Source of the DNA: Nilaparvata lugens
Lineage: Eukaryota > Arthropoda > Insecta > Hemiptera > Delphacidae
Assembly: GCF_014356525.2 (NCBI RefSeq)
Contig: NC_052504.1
Coordinates: 59,540,637-59,604,636 of the forward strand
Length of the DNA: 64,000 nt
Reading direction: 5' to 3'
The notes below the pieces were generated by a model. It ran no database searches. It saw nothing but the letters and a program-made list of their open reading frames with translations, and was not told the DNA's origin. Shown in pieces: positions 56,146-64,000 of the stretch; position 1 is the first letter of the stretch, and each line of letters starts with the position of its first letter. A program made the translations under genes and the position numbers.

Positions 56146-59100
56146 ATATAATAAAAAAATCAATCACAATATGGCTTTACCGGCAAAGAACAACTTGTGC
56201 GTGGGCAGTGAGTTCAAACACCATGATAAACATATTAAAAGGAAAATATAGATGAATCTCATCATAAACAACTGAACTAGTTAAAACAACAGGGAAGTAG
56301 GTCACATGCCAAGCATTGGAAATCATTATGGAGGAGTAATCACATTCTGAAACTTGAAGTTAGAGAATAATAAAGTATCTCTATTCAAAATAATCATCAT
56401 AATAAATGGGTTTTAAACTGCAATAGGCTCTATTCTATTAAATACAGCACAAATTAATCAATTACAACAATAATTAGTAACAGATTGGATAGAGCTGTTG
56501 TTGTGTTGTTTTTGAAGAAATTACTTGATCGATTCACATGAGGCATTATTGTAAAATTTACTGATCAACGGGGGGTGATCGACGATTACGTCTGGTTAAT
56601 GAGCATTTGAATGAATTGAAATTGTTCACAGTCTATATTGTAATAATGAACTTGCAAAATGGTCGAATTGTGTATTCTTAATCATCACTACTATACAATA
56701 GAACAGTTTATTAACGTTTCTCAATTATAATCATATATGGATTCACTGCAAATGATAGAGTCGGCAGACTCCAACATAGTAGTTCCCATATAAATTTCAT
56801 GGAAGACTTATTTGTTGAGGTTATAATGATTACATCCACTATATTGAAGAATTGTTAGTACATTGGCTCTCCAATTCCCTATTTCCCATTAGAGGAATGC
56901 CAATTCATTTTCAAGTCAGTCCCTTGATTGAACACCAGATGTATATCGACATCTGACTTCCATTACTGTTCAAATCGGGCTAGGAGAAGTGAAACGATTA
57001 CTGTTTTCCTTTTTCATTGCAGCTTTTCCTGACATAAAATTGATCACGATGCTGTTTTCTATAGTTTATCATTAATAATTTTGAGTGATCTGACTTACAG
57101 ATTGAATGAATGAGTGAGCCGCTGCAGCAGACACACAGAGGGAGCTGGGTGGTGGCTTCGGCTATTTCTGGCTGCACCGGTGATCGATAGGATGAAACGT
57201 CGATGTGAGCAGGTCCCCCCACTTCTAGTGCTCTCTCATCACTGCTTCTCTCAAATATTAATCTGTTCTCTCTTACTGTAAATATAAAGTCCTATTGGCA
57301 TTTATTTCCACGAACGAAAATAATTAAATTCAAAAAGAGGAAAGTTTTTCGCTTGAAACCTGCCACCTAATGCCAGGTTTCTGCTCAGCTGAAATTCTGT
57401 CCGGGACTTCATGGAAGGTGAGCTATTTTAGGATGAAGCTGCTGGCTCCGTCTGGGCTTCTTTTCCAAACAGAGTTTTCCTCGAACAGTTTTGTTCCAGG
57501 AAAATGCTCAGTTTTCATAAAGCCGAAAAGCAGGGCAGGTTAAATAGTATTATAACAAGTAAGGGAACACCTGATTCTCATATCGATTTTACCTGTTTTA
57601 ACAATTGATTGATTAGAGGAACATAACGAATAGTTTCAGGCATGAGCCTTTTATACCATTTTTGAATTCAATCAAAAACAAGATCAGAATAAACAGTTGA
57701 AATATCAAGCACAAATACAAAATAACAGGCCACATAGTGGGGGGTGCAAGCATATAGGGAAGGACTTTTAACCATGGTTGACCATGCACTAGGAAATCCT
57801 TATCATATTGAATGGATGGTGCATTTTCTCTTCGATAGAATGAAAGCAGGAGCTCAGTCGAAGTTACTTGAAAAGTGAGTAATATAGATTACTATAGATT
57901 ACTATAAGGTGTGGGATTCTAAAGATCTATGACTTTTAAATAATAATATATGGAAGGATTATTGAATAGATTCGAATGATAACGTGTACATAAATTTCAT
58001 TCCATACAAATAGATATTTTTTGAGTTTTCAATCTTTATTTTGAAATACATTTCCACATACTGTGAGAGTTCTTCAATTGAAAACCATTGATAGTCATTG
58101 AGTATAATAGGACTGAATAGAGGTAAATGAGCTCACAGCTCTGTGCATCGTGACAATGGAGCACCAAACTTTTCTGGGAAGGAATGGGAAATTCACACAA
58201 AGCGACAGGTGACTTACTTAAACCTCACAACGGCTGTTCATATCTGACAAAGAGAATATTGTTCAATTCAGCTTTTGAATTTAATTCCACCGGACTAATT
58301 CCCCAAAGAAGCCTTATAAGAGAGCTTATTATGATACTCTTGATGTGTTATCTTTTCACTGCTTTACAAGATAGACAATACAAATCTTGCAGAAGCTTCA
58401 TAAAATCAAGTTAAGTGCTGGTGGAGAATGTATATTTCCACCTTTGTTTTTTGTTTATTACCTTCAGCCTTTTGTTATCCTCATAACGGTGCTCCATCGT
58501 TCTACGGAGGCACATTAAATACTCCAACAGCTCCCTTGTAAAGAGTATCTGTTACCTCGGATCATTCCGAAAGCCATAGGATGGATCCAAGCTTATAGTT
58601 AAATCCGGCTCACAAAGCTACATTATGGCAGGATAACAAGGATCTTAAAACTAAGTAGAGAGTATAAACAGTCTTGAAATTCAAAAGCATCACATTGACC
58701 TCCCTGAAGTTGGAGTATACAGAATCAACAACTCTTGAAGAAATTTCTTGTTTCTAATTACTAGCATCATTTTCAATCAAGAGTTTCATTCAGTGAAGAG
58801 GATTGATAAAATAAACTTGGAATACTTAGTATGTGATTAGAAAAAGAGAAAATTTCTTAACCGGCAAACCTTTTACTAACTAGTCCGTCATTATTCACTA
58901 TAAGAATCTAGTTATTATCATCTATACACATTGGTCATGACACATTTCGCTTCTTCAGTTATTGGATAGAAAATTGAGCAGATTCAACATCTCTCAAATT
59001 CATATTTTTCCTTCCATATTTCACATGCAGATATGAAAACTAGTTTCACTTCCAAGCTTCTCGCGGTTCTTGAAGTTTGAATGACTTTGTATATGAGATG

Positions 59101-59184
59101 ATGGATGCTGTTAGCCTACATACGTATATTTTGTAAGAAGACTGTACGAATATTCGATTTTCAGCCCGAAAAGAACTCATTATT
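55691..59184. other. Unassigned 3.5-kb stretch with (TA)n at 56109-56150
   Basis: No confident gene. An 80-residue minus frame (55747-55989) and a 74-residue minus frame (56998-57222) have moderate GC. The second is followed on the minus strand by CTGTAAGTCAG, a donor-like site near 57103. On the plus strand CATGGAAGGTGAGC occurs at about 57410. These could be exon fragments of an unseen host gene, but nothing joins them. Confidence 0.3.
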
Positions 59185-59403
59185 ATTATCAAACGAAAAT
59201 TCAAATCAAATGCTGTAATTCACCCCGAAGACTTCTGCTACTGCAAATATTGACAACAGGGTAAACAGCTAGATGGGAATTTGAGCGCTACAATTCAAAA
59301 ATTATTTGTCAGCCCGGGAAATCATTTCCTGTTGTCAATATTTGCAATAGCAGAAGTCTTCGGGGTGAATTACAGCATTCAATGTGGATTTTCGTCTAAT
59401 AAT
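59185..59403. mobile_element. MITE/foldback with ~50-bp near-perfect inner arms
   Basis: TGCTGTAATTCACCCCGAAG and ACTTCTGCTACTGCAAATAT at 59211 are inverted at 59377 with one or two differences. A further ~26 bp outward is also inverted but diverged (AAACGAAAATnCA). CGAAAAGAACTCATT left (59167) and CGAAAAGAATTCATT right (59458) form a direct repeat outside. Noncoding. Confidence 0.9.
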
Positions 59404-59850
59404 CAATTCATTAGCATTTGAATAATTGCAATATCTCAGTAATTTCCATCTGTAGGCGAAAAGAATTCATTTTCCATTTTACTATTCTAGTTGTTATCTG
59501 TCATTTTGAAATAAACAGGTGCCAATGATCACACTACACTTTTGTGTTTCTCAAACTAGAACTCTTGAAGTAATTAAATTATCCAAAATGATGAATAAAC
59601 CAAATATATTGGGGGCCTGAGTTGGATACAGAGTGCTAAGGGAGCAGCACTTGAATAAAACAACAGTTTTAGAAGAAATAAGAAAATTATTGGAATAAAC
59701 TCTTATTTATTCATATCCCTCATTTTTATTATACACGATCCATTATCACTTCAAATTTATCATGAATATCATTGACAATTTTCTTGTAGATAACATTTCA
59801 TTTTGTCCTTTCTAATGATTCTTACTTCTCTATTCCCAGTCCCTGAGAAA
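59404..59850. other. Unassigned AT-rich stretch
   Basis: Nothing recognised. Confidence 0.5.
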
Positions 59851-59856
59851 TAATCC

Positions 59857-60662
59857 AAGGATACCCAATCATCAATCTACTGTTTGCACAAAATACATTT
59901 TAGTCTGTGCCCGTTGTGAATGGAATGCATGCACTTCCTGTCTCTATCAGATCCATCAAGAGCCGAGCGAGCTTCATCCTGACTTTGAAAAAACATCTTT
60001 AGGAGAAAATGGCTGAAACTGTCCAGTCTAGATGACACTCTTTCATCATTCATTTCATATACACAAACAAATAAACCCGTTATAGAATAAATAATTAATT
60101 GTAAATGAAGACTAATATCTGAAAACTTTACCTATTCTATAACTCATTCTATCCCAAATATTTTTTTTTGAATAGATTGTATTAGAAACTCGTATGTTAA
60201 GTATATACTTCAATACTGATGTAAAATGCCGGAAGTTGATTATCTTGATGCACTATTAGCCTACTCCATTTTAATGAACAATTTCTATTCAATTTACTTC
60301 TATAATAATTATTATTACATTCATTTCATGTTATCTTCTCATGTATTTAGACTTTAACAACATTTTTCGTTTGTATAAATTCTTAATTGAAAAATGACAT
60401 CTACTTTTTGGTGGAGAAATACTAGGAGGGATATTCTGAGTATTCTTTCCAAAGAATGGGCATTGATATATTCAAAGCTCTGCTGACTTATGTTGTTATG
60501 CAAAACAATATTATCTTATAGTAGTTCTAAATTAAATTTCTTTCATATCATGTATAGTTCTATAATTATCATCCAAATCCAATTCACCTGAAACGTTTTT
60601 TTAATTGTAATGTATCATGTATAAGTGTATAAGTCAGTGTATATTGTGATCCACATAAATGA
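59857..60662 (+). mobile_element. LINE Y copy 3: 5'-truncated 3' fragment
   Basis: It starts at AAGGATACCCAATCATC, equivalent to 32451 in the longer copy. It encodes the last ~45 residues of ORF2 with frameshifts (RSIKSRASFILTL region: GAGCCGAGCGAGCTTCATCC), then the 3' UTR (GAAACTGTCC, GGCATTGATATATTC, GTGTATAAGTCAGT). It lacks the (AATC)n tail. It is diverged from the copy at 29312, so it is an older insertion. Confidence 0.87.
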
Positions 60663-60794
60663 TGCTCTTAATGAGTCGATCCCTTCTCTCCTGTTGGATT
60701 ACGAAAATATTATATGATTGTTCATCTGTTCCCTCCACAACCGCCTTAAAAATTCTATCAGTTTTCGTCTCTGTGTCATAAATCAGTGGAATAT

Positions 60795-60915
60795 CATTCA
60801 AGAAGGTTTTGTTGCAACAACAAATTTGCAGAGTATAAAAACAATTCCAAGAAAAGATGGGAGTGTATTTCTGAATTGATGGGAAAAGAGAGAGTATATC
60901 AAGAGCTAGTATATC
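60795..60915 (+). pseudogene. Short LINE ORF2 linker fragment
   Basis: Translation SRRFCCNNKFAEYKNNSKKR, then WECISELMGKER, fits the segment between APE and RT in CR1/Jockey-like LINEs (FxxYKNNxKKxWxxIxxLxGK). Both neighbours are missing. A small remnant with no function expected. Confidence 0.35.
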
Positions 60916-61500
60916 ATGAGTTGGCAGGACTGTACTGCCCGGTTTGTATTCTCTGTATTACTACTCCGTATTTATTTAGAATTTCAACTATTTAACCGAA
61001 AAATTAATAGAATTGGTAGTTTTAGACGTGAGAAATAGTTGTTAGAAGTGAGTTGAAGCAGTAAGTTACCTGGATTTCCAAGTGTTTTTATCACAGTGTG
61101 TTTCGGGAGATTTGCCTATTTCTGTACAGGTTAGTTTTGCGAGTTCACTGTATTGAGAAACTGTTAAAAACTCTAAGCTGAGAAAATAGTGTGTACAAGC
61201 ACAGTACTGTATTGAAGTTGTTATTGCCATCGTAAAGACTCAGTAAGCGACTTGTTGATTAGATAACATTGTGTTTCGGACTTTGTATTTTGCGACTCAG
61301 CGATCAGCTGCTTTTGGAACACCGGTAACTTTTGTTTACCTGCGTAACCTAGCAACGCTCTGCTTGCAGACCAATCAACGATCGAGACGGTAGGGTCTGC
61401 TGGCGGTTTTGTTTTGAATTGCTGTACTCTCCACTTGACGCTGTTTTTTACGAAGGTTTCTGATAGTTTTTATTCTGCTTGTCTCACCAAATGTAATAAT

Positions 61501-63195
61501 ATGAACTCGGCAATAAAGCAGTGCAAAACGGCAAAAGGTATTCCGGCTATATTATACAAAGGTATTAAATTTGGAAAGGACTCACACACTGTAAAAGGTG
61601 ATAATACGTGGAAATGCTTGAAAAAGAACTGTACTTTTACGATAAAAACTAGTTCGGATACTTCTGTAATTCATAGTTTAACGGGTCAACATTCGCATGA
61701 AACAGTGTCATATACCGAAAATGATGCTGCTCCCAGCTTGGAACAGGAGAATGAACACTTAAAGGCGCGAATCAAAGTTCTGGAAGAACAATGGAATGCC
61801 GCAATTAATCGGTCTATGGATCTTGATATTCGCCTCATGGAATTATCATCTTGTGAGTCGCGAATGAATGATAAAACTGAAAATGTGGATAATTTCACAC
61901 ACGTAAATTCACTTATAGATCGATTGAGCCAGTTTCTTAGAACGGAACTCCTTTCTGATGCGGACATTGACTGTTTTTGTAGTTATTTAATTGATTCGTT
62001 TCCAGGAAATTATGTGGTCCTACCAGCAGTAACAGCAATGATTATCAATGACGCGGAAGCTGATTTATCATTCTTAAGAAATAATGTAAAAGAAAATAAT
62101 TTCACTGCTTTCGTGATAAATGACGGTCGGCAGGAAGAAGCAAATGACGGCTGGTGTGGTTCTCATTGGAGTGTTGTTGTTTATGATTCTTTACACTGTA
62201 AATTTTATATTCTGGACTCAATGAACAAATGTAATGAGAGATTTTCCATGTCTCTGATAAGAAGAGTTAGCTCAATCCTAACCTACAAGAAGATAATTAC
62301 CCTTCCATGTCCTCAACAGACTAATAACTACGATTGCGGTGTTTTTGCAATGTATTTTTTGGAAGAAGTATTTAAATATAGGAAAATGTGTAGTTCAACC
62401 TGTCTCGAGGATGGTCTCTCTCTTAATACAAACTTTGATGCTACGGTATATAGGTGGAAGATTCTGTGTAAAGTTTGTAATTTTCTAAAACCCAAGTCTT
62501 GTGATTTGTTAGTCTCTAATGATTCTCCATGCAGTAAGAACATATCATATCCTAGCTCTAAACAGATAACGATTTCCAAGACTAGTGATATTTCTCTGGG
62601 AACTAAACTTAAAAAGTCAGCTAGCATGAAACCATTAAAAAACGTAGTCAGAATCTTTGGCGACAGTCATGGTCGTGATTTAGTAGATAATTTGAATAGA
62701 TCTGAACTTGAAAAGACAACTAGTGGTTTCATCATGCCAAGTGCCAAATTCAACCCCATAGTAAATAATATTAAGAGTGGTACTAGAGATCTATCCAATA
62801 ATGATCATGTGGTCATTGTTGGAGGAGCGAATGATGTATACTGTAATCAAGCTGGTAGTTTTCTAAAAAGTATGCTTTCTCTACTTCAGGTGCTAAATTT
62901 TACAAATGTATTAATTTCCACAATACCAATAAGATATGATTTACCGGAGTGGTCATGTGTTAACGAAGAGATTAGAAAAACTAACAGTAGAATAAAACAG
63001 TATTGTGGAAGGATGCAAAATGTTAAGGTGATAGATCTTACTGATCTTAAAAGAGAGCATTTTACTAGGCATGGGCTACACCTGAACTGGAGAGGCAAGA
63101 AGAGGATGACTGATAAAATCAAAACAATATTAGATGAAAAGGGTAATAATACAGTTATCGAGCTTCAATATGACCTGAGTCATCGGGAAAACTAA
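61501..63195 (+). CDS. LINE Z ORF1: FLYWCH-like zinc finger, coiled coil, Ulp1/SENP protease, SGNH esterase
   Basis: ATG at 61501 gives 564 residues (an upstream in-frame TTG extends the frame to 61414). Residues ~12-66 fit a FLYWCH finger: Gly-Lys start, then WKCLKKNCTF and the HSLTGQHSH end (Cys39, Cys44, His64, His66). Residues ~79-106 form a coiled coil. Residues ~195-295 fit a C48 (Ulp1/SENP) fold: His222 in GSHWSVVVYD, Asp239 in FYILDSMN, Gln273 and Cys279 in PQQTNNYDCGVFAMYF. Residues ~380-540 fit SGNH/GDSL: Ser389 in RIFGDSHGRD, Asn444 in IVGGANDVY, His527 in TRHGLHLNWRGK; the usual Asp three before the last His is His here. No stop or frameshift. Expected role: RNA/DNA binding in the retrotransposition particle. 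Targets of protease and esterase are unknown. It is too fused and TE-embedded to be a host SENP gene. Confidence 0.85.
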   Translation: MNSAIKQCKTAKGIPAILYKGIKFGKDSHTVKGDNTWKCLKKNCTFTIKTSSDTSVIHSLTGQHSHETVSYTENDAAPSLEQENEHLKARIKVLEEQWNAAINRSMDLDIRLMELSSCESRMNDKTENVDNFTHVNSLIDRLSQFLRTELLSDADIDCFCSYLIDSFPGNYVVLPAVTAMIINDAEADLSFLRNNVKENNFTAFVINDGRQEEANDGWCGSHWSVVVYDSLHCKFYILDSMNKCNERFSMSLIRRVSSILTYKKIITLPCPQQTNNYDCGVFAMYFLEEVFKYRKMCSSTCLEDGLSLNTNFDATVYRWKILCKVCNFLKPKSCDLLVSNDSPCSKNISYPSSKQITISKTSDISLGTKLKKSASMKPLKNVVRIFGDSHGRDLVDNLNRSELEKTTSGFIMPSAKFNPIVNNIKSGTRDLSNNDHVVIVGGANDVYCNQAGSFLKSMLSLLQVLNFTNVLISTIPIRYDLPEWSCVNEEIRKTNSRIKQYCGRMQNVKVIDLTDLKREHFTRHGLHLNWRGKKRMTDKIKTILDEKGNNTVIELQYDLSHREN

Positions 63196-63269
63196 TTAGT
63201 GGTCCTGTTCATATAGGTAGAAACACAACGATCCTAGAATATACTAGAAAACAGGACCGTAGCTCTGAT

Positions 63270-63974
63270 TTGAAGGTTTGCGCTCTAAATATTCAATCTC
63301 TGAGAAATAAGTTACTTGAACTTGAGACTATTTTGAGTCGTAAAGAGTTTGATGTCATTTGCTTGAGTGAGCACTGGTTACGTGAGGAAGAGATTAATTT
63401 TTATGTCCCTCAAAACTTCAAACTAGCTGGTTTTTACTGTCGACCGACTCCATATGGTGGTTCTTTAATATTTGTGAGAGAAGGAATTGATTTTAATATT
63501 ATTGACATTACCTCTCACTGTTATGAGGGTTCCTGTGAGGCAACAGCTGTTAGGATTGGTAGATTAAATACTCTAGTAATTAGTATTTACCGCACTCCTG
63601 GCTCCCGTTTCAGAGATTTTATGGTTAATTTGGAACAATTACTGGAATATGTAACAAGTAAGGTAAATGGCTTTAAATTCTTGATACTAGCAGGTGATCT
63701 AAACGTAGACATTCTTAAAAATTTTGAACCAGACACACAAGAATTTTTGAATTTATTGAGATCTTTCAACCTTTACTGTACGAATTACTCTCCAACTAGG
63801 TATGAGTCATGTCTTGATAATGTAATTACAAATATATCTGCGGATTATTTTAGAGTAACGCTTTTAGAACAAGGTTTAATATCTGACCATTCTGGTGTTT
63901 GTGTTTCGTTTGATCTACAAAGAAAGTCATCTTCAAAAATCTCTAATGAATGTAATAAATTAATAGAGACATGA
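63270..63974 (+). CDS. LINE Z ORF2: APE endonuclease domain (partial)
   Basis: The first visible start in this frame is TTG at 63270 (codons for KVCALNIQSLRNK follow); the true start may be slightly upstream in the leader between ORFs. Endonuclease motifs are complete: LNIQSLRNK (Asn), DVICLSEHWL (metal Glu), YGGSLIFVREG, TLVISIYRTPGS, FLILAGDLNVDIL (Asp/Asn), YESCLDNVITNI and GLISDHSGVCVSF (catalytic SDH). A TGA at 63972 closes the frame. Reading resumes one frame over as TIRLLTKK, so a single-base frameshift near 63970 is likely. It should nick target DNA to prime reverse transcription. RT lies beyond the window. Confidence 0.9.
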   Translation: MKVCALNIQSLRNKLLELETILSRKEFDVICLSEHWLREEEINFYVPQNFKLAGFYCRPTPYGGSLIFVREGIDFNIIDITSHCYEGSCEATAVRIGRLNTLVISIYRTPGSRFRDFMVNLEQLLEYVTSKVNGFKFLILAGDLNVDILKNFEPDTQEFLNLLRSFNLYCTNYSPTRYESCLDNVITNISADYFRVTLLEQGLISDHSGVCVSFDLQRKSSSKISNECNKLIET

Positions 63975-64000
63975 CTATAAGACTTCTTACCAAGAAAAGA

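Larger units (their letters stand above)
61000..64000 (+). mobile_element. LINE Z (APE type) with multidomain ORF1; runs off the right edge
   Basis: A leader of a few hundred bp precedes ORF1 (61501-63195). ORF2 starts 75 bp later with an APE endonuclease (63270-63974) and continues past the window end. Order and spacing are those of a two-ORF LINE with an esterase-bearing ORF1, as known for CR1-related clades. The 5' boundary is not defined; 61000 is approximate. Confidence 0.85.

Noticed and set aside
62100..62400. Host SENP/Ulp1 SUMO protease gene
   Set aside because: The protease domain is inside a LINE ORF1, followed by an esterase domain and then an APE endonuclease ORF. It has no introns and host SENP layout is absent.

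Overview
The window reads as nuclear DNA of an insect, most likely a hemipteran such as a planthopper or leafhopper. The base composition is AT-rich and there are many short microsatellites. Insect-type transposons of nearly every class are present: APE-type LINEs, an RTE, a DD41D Tc1/mariner, TA-flanked foldback MITEs and Helitron-like ends. The species call is inference. I see no confident single-copy host gene, tRNA or rRNA. Almost everything I can name is a mobile element, usually broken or nested, and the rest is unassigned AT-rich DNA.

Left part (1-13.5 kb): a minus-strand LINE fragment runs off the left edge. A repeat family built around a (CA)n tract follows, with copies at 1.83, 11.36, 41.6 and 53.7 kb. 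A 3'-truncated LINE head (Y copy 1, about 4.2-5.1 kb) abuts a decayed ~140-bp tandem array. A large foldback lies at 11.9 kb, and Helitron-like termini occur near 8.0 and 13.5 kb.

Middle (14.4-36.9 kb): a complete TIR-bounded DNA element (14407-18381, candidate 4-bp target duplication) carries a spliced but broken insect transposase-like gene. An apparently intact DD41D mariner element (22253-23603) has perfect ~31-bp TIRs. An RTE-type LINE (about 24.2-34.3 kb) is split by two later insertions, a LINE 3' fragment and a 6.3-kb block. That block joins two retroelement sequences head to tail but has one target duplication, suggesting a template-switch chimera. The mariner and the RTE both appear to sit in one copy of a large dispersed repeat; the other copy is at 49.5-52.9 kb.

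Right part (36.9-64 kb): several MITEs, a second APE LINE with an L1-like ORF1 (43.75-46.8 kb), minisatellites, another (CA)n element, a 3' fragment of LINE Y, and finally the start of a LINE at 61-64 kb. That LINE's uninterrupted ORF1 combines a FLYWCH-like zinc finger, a coiled coil, an Ulp1/SENP-type (C48) cysteine protease and an SGNH/GDSL esterase, followed by an APE endonuclease ORF2. It is the strongest candidate here for an unusual, possibly undescribed, protein architecture.
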